DNA of 64,000 nt from Lachnoclostridium edouardi. Its GTDB lineage: Bacteria > Bacillota > Clostridia > Lachnospirales > Lachnospiraceae. Location: NCBI RefSeq assembly GCF_900240245.1, contig NZ_OESQ01000001.1:771507-835506 (forward strand). Reading direction: 5' to 3'. The notes below the pieces were generated by a model, which worked only from the letters and a program-made list of their open reading frames with translations, did no database searches and had not been told where the DNA came from. Position 1 is the stretch's first letter, and the number at the start of each line of letters is the position of its first letter. Below, one piece after another: positions 1 to 8,757 of this stretch. The position numbers and the translations under genes were made by a program.

Positions 1-1
1 T

Positions 2-1141
2 GCCCTGCTTTCTGAAAATGAAGAATATGCCTCAGATCCAAAGGTGTCTCAGGCTATCGCCGGATATGAAGCTGTTAAGTCCACCTTAGTCCGGGCAAAT
101 CCTAAGGAAGTTACCCATGTATTTTTCCACTCTCTGATTATGGACACTTCCAAAGCTTTTGACGGGGACAGCAGAACTCCCGGATATAACCAGGTGATGA
201 CTACAAAAGATGAATTTATGAAAATTCTTCAGTCAATGTATGACAAAGGTTTTGTGCTGGTTAGAATCCACGATATTGCATATGAGGTTACTGATGAAAA
301 TGGTCAGCCTCATTTTAAGGAAGGGGATATTATGCTGCCGGAGGGCAAAAAGCCTTTCGTTATGTCTCAGGACGACGTGTGCTATTATGAATATATGGAG
401 GGGGACGGATTTGCCAGCAGAATTATTATAGGCCCTGACGGCAAGCCTACTTGTGAAATGAAAATGGATGATGGTTCCGTCTCTGTAGGTTCTTATGATT
501 TAATTCCTCTGTTAGAGGATTTTATTCAGGAGCATCCTGATTTTTCTTATAAAGGCGCCAGGGCGATTATTGCTTTTACAGGATATAACGGTATTTTAGG
601 CTACCGCACAGATGAGTCCTACAGGGACACAAATCCTAATTTGGAGGCTGACAGGGAGACTGCAAAGCAAGTAGCTCAGTGTCTTAGAGATAACGGCTGG
701 GAGCTGGCTTCTCACAGCTGGGGCCATAAAAATCTGGGGGGAGTAGATATTGACACTTTCCATGCAGATACTGACAAATGGGAAAGCCAGGTAGAGTCTC
801 TGATCGGTCCTACTGATATTATTCTCTATCCTTTTGGAGCAGAAATAGGCGACTGGCATCCATATACTACTGACAATGAACGTTTTGTCTATCTTTATAA
901 TGCAGGCTTCCGCTATTTCTGTAATGTAGACTCCAGCCAGTACTGGGTTCAGATTCAGGATACTTATATGCGCCAGGGCAGACGCAATCTGGACGGCTAC
1001 AGAATGTATTATGATCTTCCTGAAACTAATCCCACAAAAGATCATTTAAGCGATCTTTTTGATGTTTCTGAAGTCTTCGACAGAAGCAGACCTGTGCCTG
1101 TACCTCCTATGGGAGGCGGCGACCAGTCAGGCCAGGCGTAA
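2..1141 (+). CDS. Polysaccharide deacetylase family protein (5' end outside window)
   Basis: The reading frame is open from base 2, so the true start lies to the left of the window and only the C-terminal part of the protein (about 379 codons) is seen. The protein has a NodB-like fold signature: an Asp-Asp pair in SQDDVCYYEY, which fits metal motif 1, and SHSWGHKN, which fits the H-S/T-x-x-H metal motif 2. This family removes N- or O-acetyl groups from cell-wall or exported polysaccharides and normally acts outside the cell. The C-terminus is Pro/Gly-rich. The GTG at 44 lies inside the open frame and has no good ribosome binding site, so it is not taken as the start. The family call is firm; the substrate is unknown. 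Confidence 0.85.
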   Translation, partial: ALLSENEEYASDPKVSQAIAGYEAVKSTLVRANPKEVTHVFFHSLIMDTSKAFDGDSRTPGYNQVMTTKDEFMKILQSMYDKGFVLVRIHDIAYEVTDENGQPHFKEGDIMLPEGKKPFVMSQDDVCYYEYMEGDGFASRIIIGPDGKPTCEMKMDDGSVSVGSYDLIPLLEDFIQEHPDFSYKGARAIIAFTGYNGILGYRTDESYRDTNPNLEADRETAKQVAQCLRDNGWELASHSWGHKNLGGVDIDTFHADTDKWESQVESLIGPTDIILYPFGAEIGDWHPYTTDNERFVYLYNAGFRYFCNVDSSQYWVQIQDTYMRQGRRNLDGYRMYYDLPETNPTKDHLSDLFDVSEVFDRSRPVPVPPMGGGDQSGQA

Positions 1142-1159
1142 TCTTTTCACTGATAACAA

Positions 1160-1214
1160 AGGAGCTGCCACAATATAACCAGTTTAATATCTGATTCATA
1201 TTGCAGCAGCTCCT
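1160..1214. terminator. Bidirectional terminator hairpin between convergent genes
   Basis: AGGAGCTGC at 1160-1168 pairs with GCAGCTCCT at 1206-1214, and the stem extends inward with further A/T pairs. It lies between the stop of the deacetylase and the stop of the convergent GTPase gene. The T-tract is weak on both sides. Confidence 0.55.
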
Positions 1215-1233
1215 GTATATTTATACTGACATT

Positions 1234-2190
1234 TTAAAATTGTACTATATCTTTGATTTCTTTATCCGGCTCTACTGATTCTGCGTAAAGAAGAGGTCCT
1301 TCTCCGCCGTAATCCTTCCAATATTCCACGGCAACCTTAGCCCGCACCTTTACCCAATTTCCGTTTTCCAACAGTCTGGCTTCTCTGGCCTTGCACACAA
1401 ATCCCAGAAATGTCATATCAGCCTCACAGCAGGTCATTGCCATTCTTCCCGGAACAAAGTAATTTTTAGGAAAATCAGGAGCTTTCATTACCATGGCGGT
1501 AAATTCCACAACCTTTCCCACATATCGCTCCGGCTTATCCATACAGTCAATATACCAGATTCCATAGTCCTCAGGGCTGATCTGGATTACATCTGCTTTC
1601 ATGTCATATGGCAGATCTTCTTCTGTAATCTCCGGCTCCACCTCTCCCTCTAAGGTTTCGAATACAATATCAGCCTTCCGTCCCATGGCCTTAATGGTAC
1701 GTCTGTAAACGCCTAAGGTTTCTTCTTCAATTCCGTCGCAGCGGTTCATAATCACCAGCTCTGTATTCCTTAACATGGCTCCTAAAAGAGGCTTCATATT
1801 TTTTAAATACAAATCAAAGGTAGATCCGTCTACAATGGTAATCTGCTGATAAATTACCCAGTCCTCAGGAATTTTTAAGTCATCCTGATTCCACATGCCG
1901 TTCCACTCAATTACAACTCTTTCCGGATTGTAAAGCAGTTCTATTTCCTCCAGCCACTGAGGCGTCATCTGGGAAAAATCTTCTACATAAACGACTGCTG
2001 TGTTAGTCTCTTCTAAAAGCTGCTTATCATACTCAGTATCTCCTTCTTCGCAGACAATTAAAAGCGTTTTTCCCTCTACCTGAAAGTATTCCTGCTCCAT
2101 AGTAAAAGAAAGAAATTCTGTTTTTCCGGCTTCCAGAAATCCATTTATTAAAAATACCGGCATTACATCATCTTCAATCATTGGTCCCAT
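1234..2190 (-). CDS. CobW-type GTPase fused to a YcgQ-like (DUF1980) domain
   Basis: The protein is 318 aa. The N-terminal half is a CobW/COG0523 G3E GTPase with P-loop GFLEAGKTE and the later NRCD nucleotide motif. It lacks the CxCC metal motif of canonical members. The last ~110 residues (YIDCMDKPERYVGK, then PGRMAMTCCEADMTFLGFVC, then WVKVRAKV) look like the OB-fold C-terminal domain of the YcgQ/TIGR03943 family. The ATG at 2190 has AGGAG eight bases upstream; a longer frame from a TTG at 2208 is less likely. The gene starts four bases after the stop of the His-rich CobW gene, so the two are probably co-translated. Inference: a metal-trafficking partner pair. The GTPase call is firm; the C-terminal assignment is good but unsearched. 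Confidence 0.82.
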   Translation of the reverse strand: MGPMIEDDVMPVFLINGFLEAGKTEFLSFTMEQEYFQVEGKTLLIVCEEGDTEYDKQLLEETNTAVVYVEDFSQMTPQWLEEIELLYNPERVVIEWNGMWNQDDLKIPEDWVIYQQITIVDGSTFDLYLKNMKPLLGAMLRNTELVIMNRCDGIEEETLGVYRRTIKAMGRKADIVFETLEGEVEPEITEEDLPYDMKADVIQISPEDYGIWYIDCMDKPERYVGKVVEFTAMVMKAPDFPKNYFVPGRMAMTCCEADMTFLGFVCKAREARLLENGNWVKVRAKVAVEYWKDYGGEGPLLYAESVEPDKEIKDIVQF

Positions 2191-2194
2191 ATTA

Positions 2195-3385
2195 TTAACT
2201 CCTGCCAAATGCTTTTTTCAGTTCTTCCTCTTTTAAGTTTGCTCCGATTACACAAACCTTCCCTGTATACTCAGGATTGCCTATGCGGATCTCATATTCC
2301 TCTGGAACCAGGTCAAAGTAATACCACTGGCCTTCCTCTTCTCCAGGAACCATTCCCTTTGCTCTAAGCACATCTCCGTAGGAGGCTCCATAAGCCAACT
2401 CGTCCAGCACCGCCTCCAGGTCTTCCTTTTTGCAGGGACCTACATGCTCCAGCCCCCAGCTTGTAAAAACTTCATCTGCATGATGATGGTGATGATCATG
2501 CTCATGGTCGTGGCCGCAACCGCAGTGCTCTCCGTGGTCGTGATCGTGATGATGGTCATGCTCGTGATGATCATGGTCGTGATGGTCATGGTTGTGGCCA
2601 CAGCTGCAGTGCTCTCCGTGGTCGTGATCGTGGTGATGGTCATGCTCATGGTGATCATGCTCATGGTCGTGGTCATGCTCGTGATGGTCATGGTCGTGGC
2701 CGCAGCCACAGTGCTCTCCATGGTCGTGATGATGGTGATGTTCTTCAAATGTTTTCATTGCCTCTGCCATCAGCTCTTCTTCCATAGTATCAGGTTTTTC
2801 AATTATTTCTAAAAGCTGAGCCCCTGTCAGCTGGGAAGACGGGGTTGTTACAATTATTGCCTTTTCATTTCTGGATCTGATCATGTCTACAGCCGCCTGT
2901 ACCTTTGCACTTGGAGCCACGTCTGTTCTGCTGAATACAATGGTGCCTGCAAAATCTATTTGATTATTAAAAAACTCTCCGAAATTCTTCATATACATTT
3001 TGCATTTAGAGGCATCTACAATAGTAACCGCGCTGTTTAATACAACATCCAGATCAGAGGCCACATCCCGCACAGCCTTCATTACATCAGACAGCTTTCC
3101 CACTCCTGACGGCTCGATAACTACACGGTCAGGTTTATATTTTACAAGCACTTCCTCTAAAGATTTTCCAAAATCCCCTACTAAGGAACAGCAAATACAG
3201 CCGGAATTCATTTCTCTGATTTCAATACCTGAATCCTTTAAAAAGCCTCCGTCAATTCCAATCTCGCCAAACTCATTTTCAATCAGCACTACCTGCTCGC
3301 TTGCTATAGCTTCCTCTAACAGTTTTTTAATAAATGTAGTTTTGCCTGCTCCTAAAAATCCTGAAATAATATCTATTTTTGTCAT
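2195..3385 (-). CDS. CobW/COG0523 metal GTPase with long His/Cys-rich insert
   Basis: The protein is 396 aa. It has P-loop GFLGAGKTT near residue 10, the ENEFGE motif, the family CxCC motif (GCICC, about residues 62-66) and the SRTD nucleotide motif. Residues ~216-303 are almost pure His/Asp/Cys and contain three copies of a HDHGEHCxCGH unit. A typical CobW C-terminal domain follows. These proteins are thought to hand zinc or another metal to client enzymes. The second ATG (3385) lies nine bases after AAGGAGG, while the ATG at 3394 abuts it, so 3385 is chosen. The gene lies downstream of the znu and ktr genes and has its own promoter (3427-3455). The preferred metal is inferred, not shown. 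Confidence 0.9.
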   Translation of the reverse strand: MTKIDIISGFLGAGKTTFIKKLLEEAIASEQVVLIENEFGEIGIDGGFLKDSGIEIREMNSGCICCSLVGDFGKSLEEVLVKYKPDRVVIEPSGVGKLSDVMKAVRDVASDLDVVLNSAVTIVDASKCKMYMKNFGEFFNNQIDFAGTIVFSRTDVAPSAKVQAAVDMIRSRNEKAIIVTTPSSQLTGAQLLEIIEKPDTMEEELMAEAMKTFEEHHHHHDHGEHCGCGHDHDHHEHDHDHEHDHHEHDHHHDHDHGEHCSCGHNHDHHDHDHHEHDHHHDHDHGEHCGCGHDHEHDHHHHHADEVFTSWGLEHVGPCKKEDLEAVLDELAYGASYGDVLRAKGMVPGEEEGQWYYFDLVPEEYEIRIGNPEYTGKVCVIGANLKEEELKKAFGRS

Positions 3386-3426
3386 GGTGTCCATCCTCCT
3401 TTATATGCCATTTAAATCTAAAAGCA

Positions 3427-3455
3427 ATAGTAGCACAATCAATTTTAAATATCAA
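3427..3455 (-). promoter_or_regulatory. Sigma-A type promoter for the CobW gene pair
   Basis: On the minus strand TTGATA (3455-3450), 17 bases, then TACTAT (3432-3427), about 40 bases upstream of the start codon. A/T-rich ATTTAAA half-sites flank it and could be an operator; no known Zur box was recognised. Confidence 0.5.
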
Positions 3456-3470
3456 GGGCAGACGGCCTTA

Positions 3471-4121
3471 TTACAGCTTCTGCAAAACTTTATCAATATC
3501 CTCTTTTCTACCGGCCACCATTAAATGCTGGTCTTCTGTTATCTTATTGTCAGCTGCAGGAAGAAAATCTACTTTTTCCCCGATTTTGCTTCCAATAATA
3601 GTAACCTGGTATTTATTTCTAATATCCAGCTCCTTTAAGCTTTTTCCAATCCAGTCTGGAAGAGGAGGAATTTCATACATAGAATAGTCCTCTGAAAGCT
3701 CTATATAATCGAAAACATGGTTGGCGGAATATCTTCTGGCTAAGGCCTCGGCTACGTCTCTGTCAGGATAAATAACGTCGTCAGCTCCGTTGCGCAGCAG
3801 AAATTTGGCGTGAATATCCCTGGTAGCCTTGCTGACTACATGTTTTGCCCCCATTTCCTTTACAAGGCTGGTGATTTCCAGGCTGCTCTGAAAATTCGTT
3901 CCGATACAGATAAAACAAATGTCAAAATTAGAAATGCCTAAAGTTTTTAAAACCTCTACATTTGTACAGTCTCCGATTTTAGCGCTGACTACATAAGGCA
4001 AAAGGTCGCTTAGATTTTCCTCCTTTGTATCTACAATCATAATCTGATTGCCCAGCTCTGCCAGATTCATGCACAAATGTTTTCCAAAACGGCCAATACC
4101 AATAATTAAAATAGACTTCAT
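3471..4121 (-). CDS. ktrA: Potassium uptake regulatory subunit, KtrA/TrkA family
   Basis: The protein is 216 aa: one RCK_N Rossmann domain (GIGRFGKHL near the N-terminus, then acidic IVDTKEEN at the end of beta-2) and one RCK_C domain. This single-RCK size is typical of KtrA/KtrC rather than the double-RCK proteobacterial TrkA. It gates the membrane subunit encoded just upstream by binding nucleotide and possibly c-di-AMP. The ATG at 4121 is seven bases after AAGGAG; an ATG two codons earlier is too close to the site. The gap to the upstream ktrB-like gene is 47 bases, so co-transcription is likely. Confidence 0.9.
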   Translation of the reverse strand: MKSILIIGIGRFGKHLCMNLAELGNQIMIVDTKEENLSDLLPYVVSAKIGDCTNVEVLKTLGISNFDICFICIGTNFQSSLEITSLVKEMGAKHVVSKATRDIHAKFLLRNGADDVIYPDRDVAEALARRYSANHVFDYIELSEDYSMYEIPPLPDWIGKSLKELDIRNKYQVTIIGSKIGEKVDFLPAADNKITEDQHLMVAGRKEDIDKVLQKL

Positions 4122-4168
4122 ACACATTCTCCTTTACTTCTCAATTTGCCTTTTACATACTGATACTT

Positions 4169-5548
4169 TTAACCAATAATTATCCGCCCTACCGGCTGTT
4201 TCACAGGAGATATAATCTTCTGCTGGGTAAAGGCCAAGGCAAAGGTCAGACTTCCTATACGGCCGCAGTACATAAGCAAAGCGATTAACAGGCGGGAAAT
4301 CTGGGACAAATCTCTTGTGATTCCTGTAGTCATTCCCACTGTGCCTATGGCTGAGGTAGTCTCAAATACCACGTCGGATATATTCAGCTGAGGCTGTAAA
4401 ATCATAATAACTGCAGATACGCTGACTGCCAAAAATATGTTAATAGTAAATGTAGCGCTGGCTCTCTTTACTACGTCCTCCTCTAAGCGGCGTCCAAATA
4501 TATTTACTCCGTTCGTTCTTTTTATATTGGACATTACATTGAGAAGCAGAATCACAATGGCCGTAGTTTTCACTCCTCCTGCTGTAGAACCTGGGCTTCC
4601 CCCGATAAACATAAGAATAATTGTAATAAACTTGCTGCCCGGCTGCATAGCCGCCACATCTACAGAGTTAAAGCCTGCTGTACGGGCTGTCACCGATGCA
4701 AATAAAGAGGTAAGCACCTTTCCTTTTACACTCATATCCTCCATCAGGTAGTGATTTTCGCATAAAAATATTAAAAGCGCTCCTCCAAATACTAAGATTC
4801 CTGTGGTCAGCAGAACGATCTTTGTGTGGAGCATATACCTTTTAAAATGAATTCCATGCTGGTAAACATCATTCCACACTACAAATCCAATACCTCCAAT
4901 AATAATCAGAAGCATGATTGTTATATTCACCACCAAATCATCATAATACCCTACTAAGGAACAATAGGGCTCATTCTGCCCCATCAGATCAAAGCCTGCG
5001 TTGCAGAAAGCAGACACTGCGTGGAAAATACCGTAAAAAATGCCTTTGGCTACGCCGTAATCAGGAATAAATCTGGCTGCCAGCACAACTGCCCCTGCTC
5101 CTTCAAAAATAATTGTTCCTGTAATAATCCGTTTTGCCAGTCTGACAATGCCTCCAATCTGCAGGGCGTTAATACTTTCCTGAAGCATTCCCCGCTCCCG
5201 CAGCCCTATTTTTCTCCGAAGGACTATGGAGAAAAATACGCCTACTGTAATAAATCCAAGGCCTCCAATCTGAATCAGGGTAATAATAACTATTTGGCCA
5301 AATAAGGTCCATTGGCTCCAGGTATCCACAACTACCAGCCCTGTTACGCTGGAAGCGCTGGTAGCAGTAAAAAGAGCCTCCAAAAATCCTATACTTTGGC
5401 CGTCTCTGCTGGCAAAAGGCAGCATAAGCAGTAAAGCTCCGGCAAGTATTAAACATAAAAAGCCATATGCAATAAACTGAGTTTGAGATAAATGAGTCCC
5501 CTTCTTATTAGACGCTGTTTTCTTTATGCCTGATGTTTCCATTTTCAT
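4169..5548 (-). CDS. ktrB: Potassium transporter membrane subunit, KtrB/TrkH family
   Basis: The protein is 459 aa with many hydrophobic segments and the repeated P-loop filter regions of the TrkH/KtrB family (e.g. ASSVTGLVVVDT, FNAGFDLMG, TARTAGFNSVD, GSPGSTAGGVKTT, SAIGTVGMTTGIT). It conducts K+ across the membrane, coupled to Na+ in Ktr systems, with the KtrA subunit encoded next downstream. The start overlaps the stop of znuB as ATGA (5545-5548). A second ATG at 5542 has better spacing to GGAGG and could be the real start. Placement after a zinc importer in the same transcript is unusual. Confidence 0.92.
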   Translation of the reverse strand: MKMETSGIKKTASNKKGTHLSQTQFIAYGFLCLILAGALLLMLPFASRDGQSIGFLEALFTATSASSVTGLVVVDTWSQWTLFGQIVIITLIQIGGLGFITVGVFFSIVLRRKIGLRERGMLQESINALQIGGIVRLAKRIITGTIIFEGAGAVVLAARFIPDYGVAKGIFYGIFHAVSAFCNAGFDLMGQNEPYCSLVGYYDDLVVNITIMLLIIIGGIGFVVWNDVYQHGIHFKRYMLHTKIVLLTTGILVFGGALLIFLCENHYLMEDMSVKGKVLTSLFASVTARTAGFNSVDVAAMQPGSKFITIILMFIGGSPGSTAGGVKTTAIVILLLNVMSNIKRTNGVNIFGRRLEEDVVKRASATFTINIFLAVSVSAVIMILQPQLNISDVVFETTSAIGTVGMTTGITRDLSQISRLLIALLMYCGRIGSLTFALAFTQQKIISPVKQPVGRIIIG

Positions 5549-6363
5549 TTCCTCCCAGCTGCCGTCCTAAAACATGTACACAGCAGAAAAACTCCCAGAT
5601 TAACAAGAACTACGCTGGCTCCTGCAGGAATCGACCATTCATAAGAAATAATCATTCCGGCAACAAAACAGCATATGGAAATTAGTCCGGAAGCTACTAC
5701 CACTCCTAAAAAGCTTTTCAGTATGCCCATAGATGTAAGAGCCGGAAAAATAATTAAACTGGAAATCAGCATAGCTCCCATCATCCTCATTCCCAGCACA
5801 ATTGTAACAGCCGTTAAAACTGCAAATAAAATATTATACCATCCCACTTTTACCCCTGTGGCTTTTGTAAAATTTTCATCAAATGTTACGGCAAATACTC
5901 TGTGGTAAAACAATATAAATAAACAAAGCACTGCCCCTGATAAAAAGGCCGCAAAAATCAGATCTTCTTTTGTCATTGCCAAAATACTGCCGAACATATA
6001 GCTGCTTACATCTGTTGTCATTCCTGTTGTCAGGGATGTAACTGTAATACCAACAGCAAGCGCGCTGGCAGATATTACGGCAATGGCAGCGTCGCTTCTC
6101 ACCTTTGACCTTTCTGTCAGGCGCAGCAAAAATATTGCCCCAGCCACCACAATAGGAATTGAAACCTTTAAAGGGGACCATCCGGCGGCCACAGCAATAG
6201 ATAAGGCCCCAAAGGATAGGTGAGATAAGCCGTCTCCAATCATAGAGTATCTTTTTAAAACCAGACTTACTCCTAAAAGGGAGGCACAAAGGGAAATCAT
6301 AATTCCTCCTGCCAGAGCTCTTACTAAAAACGGGTAAGATAAAATTTCTCCAATTATGCTCAT
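5545..6363 (-). CDS. znuB: Zinc/manganese-type ABC transporter permease
   Basis: The protein is 272 aa, the usual size for ABC-3 (ZnuB/AdcB/MntB) permeases, with about eight hydrophobic helices and family segments such as GDGLSHLSFGALS and GMRMMGAMLISSLIIFPA. It forms the membrane channel for metal delivered by the lipoprotein encoded two genes upstream. Start and stop codons overlap with the genes on both sides, so tight co-expression is expected. Zinc is preferred over manganese because of the His-rich loop of the binding protein, but this is inference. Confidence 0.9.
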   Translation of the reverse strand: MSIIGEILSYPFLVRALAGGIMISLCASLLGVSLVLKRYSMIGDGLSHLSFGALSIAVAAGWSPLKVSIPIVVAGAIFLLRLTERSKVRSDAAIAVISASALAVGITVTSLTTGMTTDVSSYMFGSILAMTKEDLIFAAFLSGAVLCLFILFYHRVFAVTFDENFTKATGVKVGWYNILFAVLTAVTIVLGMRMMGAMLISSLIIFPALTSMGILKSFLGVVVASGLISICCFVAGMIISYEWSIPAGASVVLVNLGVFLLCTCFRTAAGRK

Positions 6364-7070
6364 ATATCCTTCCCTCCTAAAAACTTACGCCCTACAGGGC
6401 TTTTCCTGTATTCCAGAGAGCTTCCGTAAAATAAAGTTTTTTGTTTTAAATGCAGAATCTTGTCAGCCTGCTCCACTGCATTCTGCAAATCATGGGAAAC
6501 CATTAAAATGGCTACCTGCTCTTCTTTATTTAATTTGTGAATCAGCCTGTAAAATTCCTGGGCCGCAGAAGGGTCCAGGCCTGTAATAGGCTCGTCCAAA
6601 ATCAACAGCTTTTCTGTGGCGCATAAGGCTCTGGCTATAAGAACTCTTTGCTGCTGCCCTCCGGATAAATCTCTAAAACACTGATTTTTCAGATGAGAAA
6701 TATTTAACCGCTCCATATTTTGGACAGCCCTTTCCTTCTCCTCTTTTTTGTAAAAGGGTCTAAGTCCCATTCTGCTTAAAGTGCCAGACAGAACCACCTC
6801 CCACACTGTAGCCGGAAAATCCTTTTGAGCCGCAGTCTGCTGCGGCAAGTAGCCAATCCCTGTTTTTTTCAGCTCATCCCCTATTTCAATTACCCCGGCT
6901 GTAGGTTTTAAAAGCCCTAAAAGCCCTTTCATCAGCGTACTTTTTCCAGCTCCGTTTTCTCCTACAATACACAGGTAATCTCCCTGCTCTACTTCCATAG
7001 AAACGTCTACGACTGCATCGTAGTTTTCATATCCAAAGTCTACATGGCTGCATGTTATCAGTGCATTCAT
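6360..7070 (-). CDS. znuC: Zinc-type ABC transporter ATP-binding protein
   Basis: The protein is 236 aa with Walker A GENGAGKST, signature LSGGQQQR, Walker B LLILDEP and the H-loop MVSHDL, in the order of a single ABC ATPase domain. It powers the permease encoded just downstream. The start overlaps the znuA stop by four bases. Nothing is missing compared with ZnuC/AdcC proteins. Confidence 0.92.
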   Translation of the reverse strand: MNALITCSHVDFGYENYDAVVDVSMEVEQGDYLCIVGENGAGKSTLMKGLLGLLKPTAGVIEIGDELKKTGIGYLPQQTAAQKDFPATVWEVVLSGTLSRMGLRPFYKKEEKERAVQNMERLNISHLKNQCFRDLSGGQQQRVLIARALCATEKLLILDEPITGLDPSAAQEFYRLIHKLNKEEQVAILMVSHDLQNAVEQADKILHLKQKTLFYGSSLEYRKSPVGRKFLGGKDI

Positions 7071-8095
7071 TCATCTAATCCTTTTCTCAGATTTTCTAAA
7101 TTATTTTCCATAAGCTGCATATATGTGATGCCAGAATCAAATTCCCTTCTGGTAACATTATGGCAGGAGTGAAGTAAAAGAGGCTCCGCCTCTGTCTCCT
7201 CGCTGATAATCTCCGCTACCCTGCGGGTGGACAGCTCCAAATAATACACTGCCGGTATTTTTTCTTCCTTTACCTTGTTAATTAAATAAGCAATAGTTTT
7301 GGCGCTAGGCTCCGAGTCTTCACTGCATCCGGAAAACGCGGCCCTGTATTCCAGGCCATAATCCTCCGCCAAATACCGGAAAGGGAACTTGTCTCCCACA
7401 ATTATCATATTTCTTTTTCTGGTTTCCATTAAATCCTGATATTTTTTGTCCAGGTTTTTTAACTGCTCCTTATATACATTCCCGTTTTCTCTGTATACGG
7501 CTTCCCCTTCCGGGTCCTCCGCTGAAAGAATGTCCTGGATTTTTTCTGTAATTGCCAATGCGTTTTTAGGGGAAGTCCAAATGTGCTCGTCATACTCCTC
7601 TTCATGGTTCTGACCTTCACCGCTGTGGCTGTGCCCTTTATGTTCCTCTGATTCCGGCTCCATCCCCTCCACTAACTCCTCAGCAAAAAGCTCCACATAA
7701 TCCATCATTGTATATACATGGCTTTGGTCCACATCTGCAGCCACTAATATTTCATCCATCCAGTGCTCCATAGATCCGCCGTTTCTGATAATCACGTCTG
7801 CTTCCTGAATTTTTTTTACATCTGCAGGCGTAGGCTCAAAAGAGTGGCTGTCCATACCTGCTGGCACAATTAAAGCTATTTCTGCCTTGTTCCCTGCTAT
7901 TTGACGGATAAAATCATAATAAGGAAAAATAGTTGTCACTATAGACATTTTCTCCTGTTTTTCAGGCTCTCCCTGTTCTGTTTTTTCCCTTCCGCAGCCG
8001 GCTGCCCCTGCAATCACAGCTGAAAGCATAAACAATATGGCTGTAATTGTAAACAAAGACGTAGCTCTTCTGCCGGCTTTTCCTTTTTTTGTCAT
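7067..8095 (-). CDS. znuA: Zinc-binding ABC transporter lipoprotein
   Basis: The protein is 342 aa. A lipoprotein signal (Lys/Arg-rich start, hydrophobic stretch, lipobox AGAAGC) anchors it outside the membrane. The cluster A-I fold is recognised by FPYYDFIRQIAG, then DSHSFEPTP with its metal His, a His/Glu-rich loop (HKGHSHSGEGQNHEEE) followed by DEHIWTSP, and the late CSEDSEPS segment. The His-rich loop before the second metal His is characteristic of zinc-type members. It overlaps the upstream HAD gene by four bases. Confidence 0.92.
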   Translation of the reverse strand: MTKKGKAGRRATSLFTITAILFMLSAVIAGAAGCGREKTEQGEPEKQEKMSIVTTIFPYYDFIRQIAGNKAEIALIVPAGMDSHSFEPTPADVKKIQEADVIIRNGGSMEHWMDEILVAADVDQSHVYTMMDYVELFAEELVEGMEPESEEHKGHSHSGEGQNHEEEYDEHIWTSPKNALAITEKIQDILSAEDPEGEAVYRENGNVYKEQLKNLDKKYQDLMETRKRNMIIVGDKFPFRYLAEDYGLEYRAAFSGCSEDSEPSAKTIAYLINKVKEEKIPAVYYLELSTRRVAEIISEETEAEPLLLHSCHNVTRREFDSGITYMQLMENNLENLRKGLDE

Positions 8096-8754
8096 TGACC
8101 GCCCTCTAAAATTCTGATTAACTCTTCCGGTTTATTTAATAAGTATTTTGGGTGAAATGCTTCCAGCTCCTCTTTACTGCGAAAGCCCCACAGCACTCCC
8201 GCCGTGTCCACTTCTCCTGCCCTTCCTGTTTCCATATCTGTATTTGTATCTCCAAAATACAGACAGTCTTTTGGGCAGGCTCCCATACTTTTTATCATGG
8301 CAAGCAGCCCTGTGGGATCAGGCTTTTTGGGAATGCCCTCCTGTTCTCCCTGAATAAAGTCAAAGTATCCTTTTCCGAAAATTCCTTCTATATTTTCCAC
8401 TGCTCTTTGGTGAGGCTTATTTGTAAGCACGCCTATTTTTACATTTTTTTCCTTCAGCCAGGTTAAAAGCTGTCTGATCCCCTCATAAGGCTCCACCTGA
8501 TACATACAGTGCTTTGCAAACTCCTCTTTATATATAGAAAGACTTTCTTCAAAATGTTTCAGCTCCTTATCTCCTGCATATAAAAGAGAACGCTCCATTT
8601 GCTTTTTATATCCGTTTCCTACAAACACCTTCATGTGAGCCTCGTCCACCTGGGCCAGTCCTAATCTGCCTAACACCTGGTTGGTGGTGTAGGTAAGAGC
8701 ATGTATTGTATTTAATAAAGTTCCGTCTAAATCAAAAATACAGCAGCCATACAT
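8092..8754 (-). CDS. HAD family hydrolase (phosphoglycolate-phosphatase-like)
   Basis: The protein is 220 aa with HAD motif I FDLDGTLLNT, motif II VLTNKP, motif III Lys in KKPDP and motif IV FGDTNTDMETG. A helical cap lies between motifs I and II, as in the Gph/PGMB subfamily. The physiological phosphate ester is unknown; candidates are phosphoglycolate or a nucleotide or sugar phosphate. It sits three bases after metH and overlaps znuA, so it is expressed in the metF-ktrB transcript. Confidence 0.85.
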   Translation of the reverse strand: MYGCCIFDLDGTLLNTIHALTYTTNQVLGRLGLAQVDEAHMKVFVGNGYKKQMERSLLYAGDKELKHFEESLSIYKEEFAKHCMYQVEPYEGIRQLLTWLKEKNVKIGVLTNKPHQRAVENIEGIFGKGYFDFIQGEQEGIPKKPDPTGLLAMIKSMGACPKDCLYFGDTNTDMETGRAGEVDTAGVLWGFRSKEELEAFHPKYLLNKPEELIRILEGGQ

Positions 8755-8757
8755 TTC

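Noticed and set aside
2440..2812. Open frames on both strands inside the His-rich repeat
   Set aside because: They are by-products of the low-complexity CAT/CAC-rich repeat of the CobW gene; the translations are Met/Thr- or Val-rich nonsense.
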